Position numbers and translations under genes: made by a program. A stretch of 64,000 nt of DNA, taken from Pseudomonas nitroreducens TX1. GTDB taxonomy: Bacteria > Pseudomonadota > Gammaproteobacteria > Pseudomonadales > Pseudomonadaceae. Below are positions 1-8,218 of the stretch, piece by piece (the first letter of the stretch is position 1; every line of letters starts with the position of its first letter). The DNA lies in NCBI RefSeq assembly GCF_000313755.1, contig NZ_AMZB01000124.1:62001-126000 (forward strand), in the 5' to 3' direction. The notes under the pieces are model-generated. The model saw nothing but the letters and a program-made list of their open reading frames with translations. It ran no database searches and was not told where the DNA came from.

Positions 1-62
1 CCTTGCCCGCCCTGCCGCGCCCGGCCCTGGCCCGCCCGGTGTGGGAGGAGCTGCTCGGATGA
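1..62 (+). CDS. 3' end of an unidentified protein-coding gene (truncated by window edge)
   Basis: An open frame enters from the left edge and ends at a TGA at 60-62, reading ...RPVWEELLG. This stop overlaps the ATG of the next gene (ATGA), the usual sign of translational coupling in this genome. About 19 codons are visible, too few to identify the product. In P. aeruginosa the gene at this place is, from memory, a hypothetical oxidoreductase, but nothing in the visible residues confirms that. Confidence 0.5.
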   Translation, partial: LPALPRPALARPVWEELLG

Positions 63-862
63 GGACCCTGCATCACCTGCATCGCCCGCTGGGCAGCACC
101 GGCCTGAACGTATCGCCGCTGGGCCTGGGCACCGTGAAGCTTGGCCGCGACCAGGGCGTGAAGTACCCCGAGGGCTTCCGCATCCCCGATGACCGCGAGG
201 CCGCCGACCTGATCGCACTGGCCCGCGACCTGGGCATCAACCTGATCGACACCGCGCCGGCCTATGGCCGCAGCGAGGAACGTCTCGGTCCGCTGCTGCG
301 CGGCCAGCGCGATGCGTGGGTGATCGTCAGCAAGACCGGCGAGGAGTTCGTCGACGGCCAGTCGCACTTCGATTTCAGCGCCGTCCACACGCGTCGCTCG
401 GTGGAGCGCAGCCTGCAGCGCCTGGAGACCGATTACATCGACCTGGTGCTGGTGCATTCCGATGGCAATGACCTGGACATCCTGCGCGGCACCGAGGTCT
501 ACGCGACCCTGGAACAGCTGAAGAAGGAAGGGCTGATCCGTGGCTTCGGCTTCTCCGGCAAGACCGCCGATGGCGGGCTTCTCGCGCTGGAGCGCGGCGA
601 TTGCGCCATGGTGACCTACAACCTCAACGAGCAGACGGAAAAACCGGTGATCGACTATGCCCAGGCCCATGGCCGCGGCATCCTGATCAAGAAGGCCCTG
701 GCCAGCGGCCATGCCACCCTCGCCCCTGGCGTCGACCCGGTGCGCGCCAGTTTCGAGCTGGTGCTGGGTCATCCCGGCGTCGCCAGTGCCATCGTCGGCA
801 CCATCAATCCGCTGCACCTTGCCCACAACGTGAAGATCGCCGCCGAGGTCATCGACCGCTGA
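59..862 (+). CDS. Aldo/keto reductase family oxidoreductase
   Basis: This is a cytoplasmic NADPH-type aldo/keto reductase of 267 aa, a normal length for the short bacterial members. The catalytic tetrad is visible: Asp and Tyr in LIDTAPAYGRSEERLG, Lys in IVSKTG and His in LVLVHSDG. The C-terminal SAIVGTINPLHLAHN resembles the cofactor-binding SAIVGT segment of the family. I chose the ATG at 59 over an upstream GTG at 41 because GGAGGAG lies 8 nt before the ATG and the ATG overlaps the stop of the upstream gene. The physiological substrate cannot be read from sequence. The equivalent gene in P. aeruginosa sits next to the following Nudix-like gene. Confidence 0.9.
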   Translation: MRTLHHLHRPLGSTGLNVSPLGLGTVKLGRDQGVKYPEGFRIPDDREAADLIALARDLGINLIDTAPAYGRSEERLGPLLRGQRDAWVIVSKTGEEFVDGQSHFDFSAVHTRRSVERSLQRLETDYIDLVLVHSDGNDLDILRGTEVYATLEQLKKEGLIRGFGFSGKTADGGLLALERGDCAMVTYNLNEQTEKPVIDYAQAHGRGILIKKALASGHATLAPGVDPVRASFELVLGHPGVASAIVGTINPLHLAHNVKIAAEVIDR

Positions 863-1196
863 TCGGCGGTCATGTGGATTGCGTATTCCTGTGCCATGCT
901 CCAACTCCGCCGGAGAAAACCGGTGGCACAGAAACTGTCGCCAGCCGGCGATTCCCACGCAAAAGCCTCGGAATCGCCCAGCCTTTCAGGGAAAAATCCG
1001 GAAATCCTTTCGATTTTCGATGACACCAGGAGAGGTGTCAGGCTGTCCAGGTTGTAGCGACCCTGCAATGAATGATCGGCCGGACTGTCTCCATCAGATG
1101 GTCAGCGTTCGCGTCGGCGCCGCTTTCTGACCCGGCACGCGCCCGCGCAACCCGGTGCCCAGTACGACCAAGGCCCTGTGACAGAAGGAAGCCCCT
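863..1196. other. Intergenic region with two small hairpins
   Basis: No credible gene is present in these 334 bases. Two inverted repeats stand out. CCGCCGG-AGAAAA-CCGGTGG at 907-926 has one G-U pair, lies about 45 nt after the reductase stop and could act as a weak terminator, although no T-run follows. GACACC-AGGAGA-GGTGTC at 1022-1039 could be an operator or a processing hairpin. The region ends with an AAGGAAG ribosome-binding site for the next gene. Confidence 0.4.
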
Positions 1197-2108
1197 ATGC
1201 CCCGTACGCTCGCCCGCAAGGACCCGACCGCCTTCAAGACCCTGCCGCTGCTGGTGCAAGCCAGCGCGGAAGGTCTCGCCTACCAGACCCTCGGCAAGCC
1301 CCTGAACTTCGCCCAGGTCCTGGAAAAGCGCCGCCCTATCGAGATCAACGAAACCGAGCGCTTCGACGCTGAACTGGCCAACCTCGGCGTGTCAGTGCGA
1401 CTGACCCTGAACTATCAGGGGCGCGATCACTGGATCCTGGTGCGCCAGCGCCGCCAGGACCGTGGCGACACGGTGCTCAAGCTGATTTCCGGCTACGTGC
1501 CGGCCCACGAGCTGAACCTGCCGCTGCTCACCGCGATCCAGGAAGTGGCTGAGGAATGCCTGGTGGAAACCGCCGACGGCTGGCTCGGCGGACGCTTCGG
1601 TGATACCTGGCTGCCGACCCCCTACGAAGGCATCCTGCGTTACCGCGAGACCAGCCACTTCTCGCTGACGCCGCTGTCCGGCGCTGCCCGTCCGGTTCAG
1701 GCGGGCGCGCTGCGTCTGCTGGAGCGTCCGCAGGCCTATGTGCACCTGCCGACGGCCTCGCTGCAGCTGGTCTATGACCTGCGCATGGAGCTGCCCAAGG
1801 ACGCACGCGAAGTCAGCCTGTTCCATGTCGACGAGAAACTCGAGAGCGGCCCGCTGGTGGCGCGGCTTGACCGCCGGCGTCCGGACCTCTACCTGCTGCC
1901 GCTGGAGCACGGCCGGCCCAGCGGCGAGCTCTACACCCTGAGCAAGGGCGAACTGTGCAAGGCTGGCACCCGTGGCCTGTGGCTGTCGGAAAGTTTCGCC
2001 GAGCAGGACGGCTGGCTGGTGCGCGAAGAGCGCATCCGATTCCGCGAATGGATGGAGCAGTGGCCGCCCGCCGCCGGCAATGCCGGCAGCGGGCGGCGCA
2101 CGGCCTGA
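1197..2108 (+). CDS. Nudix-like hydrolase domain protein with a degenerate Nudix box
   Basis: This 303-aa cytoplasmic protein resembles the uncharacterised protein next to the aldo/keto reductase in P. aeruginosa (PA4993 position, from memory). The segment from ISGYVPAHE to QEVAEECLVE looks like a Nudix box. It keeps the G-x5-E part and a (R/Q)E-x-x-EE core, but nine residues separate the halves instead of seven, Arg is replaced by Gln, and the usual Gly after EE-x is Leu. A WILVRQRRQDRG strand upstream fits the first Nudix strands. It may be a divergent Nudix enzyme or a substrate-binding relic. AAGGAAG about 8 nt upstream supports the ATG at 1197. No operon partner follows on this strand. 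Confidence 0.7.
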   Translation: MPRTLARKDPTAFKTLPLLVQASAEGLAYQTLGKPLNFAQVLEKRRPIEINETERFDAELANLGVSVRLTLNYQGRDHWILVRQRRQDRGDTVLKLISGYVPAHELNLPLLTAIQEVAEECLVETADGWLGGRFGDTWLPTPYEGILRYRETSHFSLTPLSGAARPVQAGALRLLERPQAYVHLPTASLQLVYDLRMELPKDAREVSLFHVDEKLESGPLVARLDRRRPDLYLLPLEHGRPSGELYTLSKGELCKAGTRGLWLSESFAEQDGWLVREERIRFREWMEQWPPAAGNAGSGRRTA

Positions 2109-2191
2109 GGCCGCCAACGTGATCTGATCACTCCGGCCTGACGGCTGGTTTGGGACAGATGCCGCATCCTGAAGCTCTGCGCGGGGTTCTG

Positions 2192-2309
2192 CCCTCTCCC
2201 CCGCCCTCTCCCTGAAGGGAGAGGGAGCTGTCCGTACCGGCTGATGCCAAGGTTTCATCCTGCACCGAACGGTCCCCTCTCCCTTCAGGGAGAGGGTTAG
2301 GGAGAGGGG
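2192..2309. repeat. Paired-hairpin intergenic repeat, copy 1 (CCCTCTCCC family)
   Basis: Two perfect 9-bp hairpins face each other: CCCTCTCCC-TGAA-GGGAGAGGG at 2204-2225 and its reverse complement with a TTCA loop at 2275-2296. Extra CCCTCTCCC and GGGAGAGGG arms lie outside, at 2192-2200 and 2300-2308. A related element lies at 40198-40349 in the opposite orientation. The arrangement resembles a BIME (paired REP sequences). It lies between the convergent ends of the Nudix-like gene and an acyl-CoA dehydrogenase, where it could also stop transcription from both sides. Confidence 0.8.
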
Positions 2310-2345
2310 CTCTTGCCGGGCAACGGATATCGCAGGGTGCTTGCG

Positions 2346-3551
2346 TCACTTCAACTGACTGGAACTCTTGCCCAGCAACCGCCGCGCCACGATCAGCAGT
2401 TGGATCTGCTGGGTGCCTTCGAAGATGTCGAGAATCTTCGAATCCCGCGCCCATTTCTCCAGCAAGTTCTCTTCCCCATAGCCCAGCGCGCCGGCCAGCT
2501 CGACGCATTTGAGCGTCACCTCGTTGGCCACCCGCCCGGCCTTGGCCTTGGCGATGGAGGCCTCCTTGGAGTTGGGCAGGCGGTTGTCTGCCATCCAGGC
2601 GGCTTTCAGGGTCAGCAGGCGCGCGGCCTCCCATTCGGCTTCCAGCCGGTACAACGTGGCTTCGGCATGGCTGGCGGTCAGCAACGGCTGGCGATAATCG
2701 AAGCGGCAACCGGCCTTCTTCAGCAGTTCGCGGGTGCGATCCAGCGAGGCCTTGGCCACGCCGATGGCCATGGCGGCCACCAGCGGACGGGTGTTGTCGA
2801 AGGTTTCCATTACCCCGGCAAAGCCCTTCTGCACATCGATCTCGGCGTTGCCCAGCAAGTTGGCAGCCGGCACCCGACAGTCGGTGAAGCTGATGGACGC
2901 GGTGTCCGACGCCTTGATGCCGAGCTTCTTCTCCAGGCGGGTGACGGTCATGCCCGGCGTGCCCTTCTCCACCACGAAAGACTTGATCGCCGCGCGGCCC
3001 AGGCTCTTGTCCAGGGTCGCCCAGACCACCACCGCGTCGGCGCGGGCGCCGGAGGTGACGAAGATCTTCTCGCCATTGAGCACATAGTGATCGCCATCGC
3101 GGGTGGCGGTGGTGCGAATCGCCGCCGAGTCCGAGCCGCAGCCCGGTTCGGTAATGGCCATGGCCGCCCAGGTGCCGGAGAAGCGCTTGAGCTGCTCCTC
3201 GTTGGCCACTGCGGCGATGGCCGCATTGCCCAGGCCCTGGCGCGGCATGGCCAGCAGCAGGCCGGTGTCGCCCCAGCACATTTCCATCACACCCAGGCAG
3301 GCGGAGAGGTTGCCGCCGTTCTTCACGCCCTCCTCCGCGCCGGCCTTGCGCTTGCTGGCCGAAGTGGCGCCAACGGCGTCCGGCGAGCCGGCGTTCATGC
3401 CGTCCAGCAACGCGGCCAGCAGGTCCAGTTCCTTGGGATAGGCGTGCTCGGCCTTGTCGTACTTCCGCGATATCGGTCGCAGGTAGTTCTCCGCCACCTG
3501 TCGGGCCTGGTTCTGCAAGGTGCGGAATTTCTTCGGTGTCTCGAGGTACAT
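2346..3551 (-). CDS. Acyl-CoA dehydrogenase (first of a neighbouring pair)
   Basis: This 401-aa FAD-dependent acyl-CoA dehydrogenase carries out alpha,beta-oxidation of an acyl-CoA. Family marks are AITEPGCGSDSAA (the flavin/substrate-side TEPxxGSD motif) near residue 130, a mid beta-domain with IFVTSGARAD, and the C-terminal FEGTQQIQLLIVARRLLG, which fits the adenine-binding end of the family. The length is typical. It lies downstream of a second acyl-CoA dehydrogenase on the same strand, separated by about 150 bases that contain a dispersed repeat, so the two may be cotranscribed. The pair matches PA4994/PA4995 of P. aeruginosa as I recall it. Chain-length preference cannot be read. The start is the ATG preceded by AGGAGCC on the coding strand. 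Confidence 0.92.
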   Translation of the reverse strand: MYLETPKKFRTLQNQARQVAENYLRPISRKYDKAEHAYPKELDLLAALLDGMNAGSPDAVGATSASKRKAGAEEGVKNGGNLSACLGVMEMCWGDTGLLLAMPRQGLGNAAIAAVANEEQLKRFSGTWAAMAITEPGCGSDSAAIRTTATRDGDHYVLNGEKIFVTSGARADAVVVWATLDKSLGRAAIKSFVVEKGTPGMTVTRLEKKLGIKASDTASISFTDCRVPAANLLGNAEIDVQKGFAGVMETFDNTRPLVAAMAIGVAKASLDRTRELLKKAGCRFDYRQPLLTASHAEATLYRLEAEWEAARLLTLKAAWMADNRLPNSKEASIAKAKAGRVANEVTLKCVELAGALGYGEENLLEKWARDSKILDIFEGTQQIQLLIVARRLLGKSSSQLK

Positions 3552-3584
3552 GGAAGGCTCCTAAGCGGAGCTCATCGCGTCGCG

Positions 3585-3690
3585 AGCGAAGCGCAGCCAA
3601 GGCGGAAACGGACGAGGAAGCGGAGTTTACAGTTGTAAATGAGCATTCCGAGTTCGTTTCCAACGCCGGCTGGGCGAGCGCAGCAGCGAT
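3585..3690. repeat. Dispersed intergenic repeat, copy A (TTTACA/TGTAAA family)
   Basis: The region is built around TTTACA-GT-TGTAAA at 3626-3639. Its flanks read, on the minus strand, GCGTTGGAAACG, then TGCTCATTTACA, then GTAAACTCCGC. The same blocks occur in the same order at about 50951-51050 on the plus strand (GCGTTGGAACGC, GATGCTCATTTACA, GTAAACTCCGC). It separates the two acyl-CoA dehydrogenase genes and has no coding potential I trust. Confidence 0.7.
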
Positions 3691-3699
3691 GAGCCCGCG

Positions 3700-4983
3700 T
3701 TACAGGTGTAGACCGCCGGCCATCAAACTGACGGCGCGCAGGTCGCGGTACCAGCGCTCGGCCGGGTGTTCCTGGGTGAAACCATGGCCGCCGAGCAGTT
3801 GCACCGCGTCGGTGCCGATCTTCATCGCCTTCTCGGCGCAGAGCAGCTTCGCCAGGTAGGCCTCGCGGTGAAACGCCAGCCCGCGTTCAGCCAGCGCGCA
3901 GGCGCGCCAGACCATCAGGCGCATGGCGTCCAGCTCGACGGCGATGTCCGCGACCATGAAGGCCACGCCCTGGCGATGGCTGATCGGCTCCCCGAAGGCC
4001 TCGCGCTCGTTGCAGTAGGTGATCACGTAATCGAGTGCTGACTGCCCCGTGCCGACGGCCAGCGCACACCAGGCCAGCACGGTGTGATCGAGGAAGGCCT
4101 GGTAGTCGAAGCGCTCCGCCGCCAGCCGCTGTTCGGCCGGCACCTTCACGCTCTTGAAGCGCACCCGCGCCGTGCCAGTGGCTTTCAGGCCCATGGCCGG
4201 CTCGGCGCGCACCTCGACGCCTTTGGCGCGGGTGTCGACCAGGAACAGCGCCGGGCCGTCGCCGGCATCCGCCGCGACAATCAACTTCTGCGCATCGACG
4301 CCGCGCACGACCAGGCACTTCTCGCCGGACAGCGTGTACGTCGAACCACGCTTGCGCGCCTTGGTGGACAAGCGTTGCGGATCGGCCAGCAATTGCGGCT
4401 CGGTCACCGCGATGGCAATCAGCGGCGCCGCCTCTTCACCGACAAAGGCCGGCAGCCAGCGTGCCTGTTGCTCCGGCGAGGCCCAGCGGCGAATGCAATT
4501 GGCCGCCGACAGCGGCACCAGCAGCGCGGCGGCCAGACTCAGGTCGCCTCGGGCGAGGGATTCGGCAATCAGGGCATTGGTCACCACGGTGCGCTCGCCG
4601 GCCATGCCGCCGTGCACTTCGCTGACGCCGTAATGGGTCAGGCCCAGCTCCTGCGCCTGGGCCAGCAGTTCCAGGCTGAGGTTGGCCTTGGCGTCGGCCT
4701 CATGGGCAGCCGGGCGCAATACTTCGGCGGCGAAGCCTTCGAGCATCTCCACCAGCATCTGCTGCTCATCGGACAGGGACAGGTCGAACAACCCGTCCGG
4801 GTCAGCCTTGCGCGGGGTCTTGGGTTGCTTGGCGGCGCGCTCGCTGGCCAGCCGGAAGCCGGTGCGGCTGCCGCTGTAGAGCAGGCGTTCGAAGGGCTTG
4901 CGCAGCTTGAGTCGATCCGGCCAGTCGGCCTGGGCGACACGATTCAACACGGCCAGGGCACGGCCCTGCACGTCGGTGGTCAT
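3700..4983 (-). CDS. Acyl-CoA dehydrogenase (second of a neighbouring pair)
   Basis: This 427-aa flavoprotein of the acyl-CoA dehydrogenase family has an N-terminal extension of about 70 residues before the first family helix (DLSLSDEQQMLVEMLEGF). The usual TEPxxGSD motif is weakened to AIAVTEPQLLADPQ, so substrate contacts may differ from the neighbouring gene product. The C-terminal domain is well kept: YCNEREAFGEPISHRQGVAF, QLLGGHGFTQEHPAERWYRD, and a final LMAGGLHL. The last gene in this strand run before the hldE terminator, it is followed by the other dehydrogenase about 150 bases on; a joint role as partners or as sequential enzymes is only inference. GGAGCGAG upstream supports the ATG at 4983. 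Confidence 0.9.
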   Translation of the reverse strand: MTTDVQGRALAVLNRVAQADWPDRLKLRKPFERLLYSGSRTGFRLASERAAKQPKTPRKADPDGLFDLSLSDEQQMLVEMLEGFAAEVLRPAAHEADAKANLSLELLAQAQELGLTHYGVSEVHGGMAGERTVVTNALIAESLARGDLSLAAALLVPLSAANCIRRWASPEQQARWLPAFVGEEAAPLIAIAVTEPQLLADPQRLSTKARKRGSTYTLSGEKCLVVRGVDAQKLIVAADAGDGPALFLVDTRAKGVEVRAEPAMGLKATGTARVRFKSVKVPAEQRLAAERFDYQAFLDHTVLAWCALAVGTGQSALDYVITYCNEREAFGEPISHRQGVAFMVADIAVELDAMRLMVWRACALAERGLAFHREAYLAKLLCAEKAMKIGTDAVQLLGGHGFTQEHPAERWYRDLRAVSLMAGGLHL

Positions 4984-5045
4984 GGCATCTCGCTCCGCGG
5001 AGGGTGGATGCCGCGATCATGCGCTGCAAAATGCCGCAGGGACCA

Positions 5046-5081
5046 TGACCGCTTTGCCGCTGGTCACTGGCAGAGCGGTCA
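5046..5081. promoter_or_regulatory. Inverted repeat upstream of the acyl-CoA dehydrogenase gene
   Basis: TGACCGCT at 5046-5053 is matched perfectly by AGCGGTCA at 5074-5081. Inside it a second TGCC/GGCA arm gives an 8+4-bp hairpin with one mismatch and a 10-base loop. It lies 62-98 bases before the start of the minus-strand dehydrogenase, a position suited to an operator or a 5' leader structure. No binding protein can be named. Confidence 0.4.
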
Positions 5082-5093
5082 GTGCATCGCCAC

Positions 5094-5126
5094 AAACAAA
5101 AAGGGCGCTACCCGGTAGCGCCCTTT
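5094..5126 (-). terminator. Rho-independent terminator after hldE
   Basis: Read on the minus strand, AAAGGGCGCTAC pairs with GTAGCGCCCTTT around a 3-base loop and is followed by TTTTTGTTTG. It starts 15 bases after the hldE stop. It separates hldE from the acyl-CoA dehydrogenase genes on the same strand. Confidence 0.9.
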
Positions 5127-5141
5127 CTGGGGAGGAGAGGA

Positions 5142-6566
5142 TCAGCCCTGATGGCGGATCTTCTCGACGATGGCCGTGGTGGAGCTGTTTTCCACCAGGC
5201 CCAACACGCGGACTTCGCCGCCGTAGGCCCTGACGATGTCGGCGCCGACCACCTGCTCGACGCCGTAGTCGCCGCCCTTCACCAGCACGTCCGGGCGGAC
5301 TTCGGTGAGCAGGCGCTCGGGGGTGTCTTCGGCGAAGCTGACGACCCAGTCCACCGCACCGAGGCCGGCCAATACGGCCATGCGGCGGTCGACGCTGTTG
5401 ATCGGGCGGCCCGGGCCCTTGAGGCGGGTCACCGAGGCGTCGTCATTGGTGGCGACGATCAGGCGGTCGCCCTGGGCGCGGGCCTGTTCCAGGTAAGTCA
5501 CGTGGCCGGCGTGGAGGATATCGAAGCAGCCGTTGGTGAAGACGATCTTCTCACCATGGGCGCGCGCATCCTCGATGGCCAGCAGCAGTTGGTCGAGGCT
5601 CAGCACGCCACGCTCGGAGCCCTGTTCGCGCTGCACGGCGCGACGCAGTTCCGGGGCGCTGATGGCGGCGGTGCCGAGCTTGCCGACGACGATGCCGGCG
5701 GCCAGGTTGGCCAGGGCTACGGCCTGCGGCAGCTCCTCACCGGCCGCTATGGCGCCGGCCAGGGTGGATATCACGGTGTCGCCGGCGCCGGTGACATCGA
5801 ACACTTCGCGAGCGCGGGCCGGCAGGTGAAGGGCGTTGTGACCGGGGCGCAGCAGGGTCATGCCGTGCTCGCCACGGGTGACCAGCAATGCACCGAGTTC
5901 CAGCTCGGTCATCAGTTGCTGGCCCTTGGCGACCAGGTCGGATTCGTCGGTGCAGCGGCCGACGATGGCTTCGAATTCGGAGAGGTTCGGGGTGATCAGG
6001 CTGGCGCCGCGGTAGATGGCGAAGTCCTTGCCCTTGGGATCGGCCAGCACCGGGATGTTGCGCTGGCGGGCAGCCTGGATCAGTTGCTGGTGGTTTTTCA
6101 GCGCGCCCTTGCCGTAGTCGGAGAGCACCAGTACCCGGACGTTATCCAGCAGCGCCTCGACGTCGGCGGACAGCGCCACGGCGTCGGTGCGGAAGGCTTC
6201 TTCGAAGTCCACGCGCAGCAGTTGCTGGTGGCGGCTCATGACCCGCAGCTTGACGATAGTCGGCTGGCCGGCGATGCGCTGGAAGCGGGTGGTCACGCCC
6301 ACCGCCTTGAGGCTGTCGGTCAGACTGTCGGCGGCTTCGTCGACGCCAGTGACGCCAACCAGAAAGGCCGGCGCGCCGAGGGCGGCGAGGTTGAGCGCGA
6401 CGTTGGCGGCGCCGCCGGGGCGGTCCTCATGCTGCTCGACCCGCACCACGGGCACCGGCGCCTCGGGCGAGATGCGCGAGGTCGCGCCGTGCCAGTAGCG
6501 GTCGAGCATCACGTCGCCTACCACCAGCACGGGGGCCTGATCGAATCGGGGCATGGTCAATTTCAT
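5142..6566 (-). CDS. hldE: Bifunctional heptose 7-phosphate kinase / heptose 1-phosphate adenylyltransferase
   Basis: HldE makes ADP-activated glycero-manno-heptose for the LPS inner core in the cytosol. The first about 320 residues are a ribokinase-like (PfkB) domain with [17 protein letters not shown] near the N-terminus and [14 protein letters not shown] as the catalytic/anion-hole motif. Residues from about 340 to the end are a nucleotidyltransferase domain with [17 protein letters not shown] (HxGH). From the ATG at 6566 the product is 474 aa, the family's usual size, and CGGAG precedes it; longer upstream starts are less likely. It supplies the substrate for the heptosyltransferases WaaC and WaaF encoded at 26.5-28.6 kb. 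It begins a minus-strand group that ends in the strong terminator. Confidence 0.96.
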   Translation of the reverse strand: MKLTMPRFDQAPVLVVGDVMLDRYWHGATSRISPEAPVPVVRVEQHEDRPGGAANVALNLAALGAPAFLVGVTGVDEAADSLTDSLKAVGVTTRFQRIAGQPTIVKLRVMSRHQQLLRVDFEEAFRTDAVALSADVEALLDNVRVLVLSDYGKGALKNHQQLIQAARQRNIPVLADPKGKDFAIYRGASLITPNLSEFEAIVGRCTDESDLVAKGQQLMTELELGALLVTRGEHGMTLLRPGHNALHLPARAREVFDVTGAGDTVISTLAGAIAAGEELPQAVALANLAAGIVVGKLGTAAISAPELRRAVQREQGSERGVLSLDQLLLAIEDARAHGEKIVFTNGCFDILHAGHVTYLEQARAQGDRLIVATNDDASVTRLKGPGRPINSVDRRMAVLAGLGAVDWVVSFAEDTPERLLTEVRPDVLVKGGDYGVEQVVGADIVRAYGGEVRVLGLVENSSTTAIVEKIRHQG

Positions 6567-6653
6567 GGGAACTCCGCAGGTCGAAATCGCCGCGGATAAT
6601 ACCATAGCCGCCCAGTGCGACTTGCGCCGGGCACCGGGCGGTCACGGCAATCT

Positions 6654-8066
6654 CTAAGGGATTTTGCGAACCCAGAACAGCTCGTGACGGCGCACCGCCT
6701 TGCGGAAGAACTCGTCGTCGCCGGTGGGAGGCCAGCGGCGCCCGGCGAGCACGCGCTGGATCAGTCGGCGCAGGCGTTTCTTGCCGGTGAGCGGGGTCTG
6801 CAGGTCGTGCTGCAGGGCCAGGGCCTGGGCCTTGTCGACGCGGGTCGCGGTGTCCAGCACCGGGCTCCACAGCGGGTCGGCCGGCAACGCCTCGATACAG
6901 GGCGGCAGGGCAATGCCGCCGTCGGCCGGCCCCATGGGCCAGCGGTCATTGTCGTGCAGGTGATTGGCGTAGAGCAGCAGCGTCTGCGGCTTCCAGCTGC
7001 TGCGCTCGACGGCTTCCAGCGTGGCGCGGGTGGCGTGCACGTGGTCGGCGTGAGGGTCCAGTTCCGGGTGCGCGGTGAGGATCACCTCTGGTCGGATGCG
7101 CTCGATCAGCGCAGTGAGGTCGGCCACCAGATTCAGCCAGGTCGGCGCGCCGTCGCTGTCGGCGGGCAGCGCGAACGGATTGAATCCGCGCACACTGCGG
7201 ACGTCGGCCTCGCCGGACTCCTTCGAGCCGAACGCCTGGCTCGGCTCAGCGGCCATGGCCGGCAGCTGCAGGCAGTAATAGCCCAGCTGCACGCAGCGCT
7301 CGGCCGGCACGCCGCCCCAGAGCGGCGCGGCAATGCTGTCCCAGGTGCGCAGGCGGCCCTTCAGCCGGGCGGCGGCGGCCTTGTCCAGCCCGAGCCGCTG
7401 GTAGTGCTCGGCCTCGATTTCGCCCTGGGTCAGGGTGGCGATCCAGGCGTCCGCGCAGCGGCTGTACTGGCCGAAGGCAGCCAGCTCGGCATCATCCGCA
7501 TGGGGCGCAATGATCAGCAGGCGCTGCCGGGCATAGTCGGGATTATGGAAGGCGTGCAGCACGCCTTGATGCGCGAGCCGGCAATGGCGGCTGCGCAAAC
7601 GCAGGTGCCCGGCGCGCAGGGCTTCGCCCTGGCCGGACAGGTTGATATAGCGCTTGCCGCTGACACCGCGCTCGAAGTCCTGGCGATCGTTCTCGACGCC
7701 TTCAATCAGCACCTGCGGGTCGAGCCAGCGGCCAAGCAGCGAGGACTTGACCTCGATCTCCAGCACCAGCGTCTCCTCGCTCTCCGACAGCGCGCCGGTG
7801 GCGACGTGCAAGCCGTGCGGGCCGAGGGAAACCGGCAGGGCGACGGAGCCCTCGGGGAAGTCGTAGCGGTAGTCGTCGCGCGGCGAGTAGAACAGGTGGT
7901 CGGCGAACCAGGCTTCGTGGGCGACCCAGCCGAGCAGCAGCGCCAGCGGCACGCTCCACCAGGGCGCGAAGATGCCCAGCAGGATCAGCGCCAGGAGGGC
8001 GACGAGCAGGACCACGCGCTTCTTGCGGCGGTGCTGTTTGAGCAGGTGCTGCTTGCGGGCGCTCAT
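6654..8066 (-). CDS. dnpA: Membrane-anchored PIG-L family de-N-acetylase (DnpA-like)
   Basis: PIG-L enzymes are zinc-dependent deacetylases of N-acetylhexosamine groups. This 470-aa protein has two hydrophobic helices at about residues 17-55, then a soluble domain. The zinc motif is at 188-194 (PHADDAE), and a later HPELDPHADHVHAT supplies the second histidine pair. Its position among LPS genes and its architecture match DnpA (PA5002), reported in P. aeruginosa to affect fluoroquinolone tolerance; the true substrate is not known to me, though an LPS or surface sugar is a reasonable inference. In P. aeruginosa it lies further along the core cluster, whereas here it is between hldE and msbA. 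The ATG at 8066 is preceded by GGAGAA; longer frames would run into a REP cluster. Confidence 0.85.
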   Translation of the reverse strand: MSARKQHLLKQHRRKKRVVLLVALLALILLGIFAPWWSVPLALLLGWVAHEAWFADHLFYSPRDDYRYDFPEGSVALPVSLGPHGLHVATGALSESEETLVLEIEVKSSLLGRWLDPQVLIEGVENDRQDFERGVSGKRYINLSGQGEALRAGHLRLRSRHCRLAHQGVLHAFHNPDYARQRLLIIAPHADDAELAAFGQYSRCADAWIATLTQGEIEAEHYQRLGLDKAAAARLKGRLRTWDSIAAPLWGGVPAERCVQLGYYCLQLPAMAAEPSQAFGSKESGEADVRSVRGFNPFALPADSDGAPTWLNLVADLTALIERIRPEVILTAHPELDPHADHVHATRATLEAVERSSWKPQTLLLYANHLHDNDRWPMGPADGGIALPPCIEALPADPLWSPVLDTATRVDKAQALALQHDLQTPLTGKKRLRRLIQRVLAGRRWPPTGDDEFFRKAVRRHELFWVRKIP

Positions 8067-8085
8067 GTGGTTCTCCGTGGACACC

Positions 8086-8205
8086 GATCGCGGACGGAGT
8101 CCGCTCCTACGCACAGACCAAGTCGCCGTGCACGAACTGTAGGAGCGAGCTTGCTCGCGAACAACCCCCGCAGAGGAATGGCTTCGCGAGCATGCTCGCT
8201 CCTAC
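8086..8205. repeat. REP-like cluster of three palindromic elements
   Basis: Three related palindromes lie upstream of dnpA. One has GCGGAC-GGA-GTCCGC (8090-8104) ending in TCCTAC. One starts GTAGGAGCGAGC-TTGCTCGCGAAC (8139-8162). The last is its inverted partner, TTCGCGAGC-ATGCTCGCTCCTAC (8183-8205). The GTAGGAGCGAGC..GCTCGCG type is a well-known REP of pseudomonads. The second and third form an inverted pair, as in BIMEs. A single copy of the first type recurs at 40386-40404. Confidence 0.85.
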
Positions 8206-8218
8206 AAAAAGCCTGAAG

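Noticed and set aside
2128-3663. A 511-codon minus-strand frame and a 441-codon plus-strand frame over the acyl-CoA dehydrogenase gene
   Set aside because: They are in other frames of a clear acyl-CoA dehydrogenase, have low-complexity Arg/Gly/Pro composition and match no family; high GC keeps stops rare in shadow frames.
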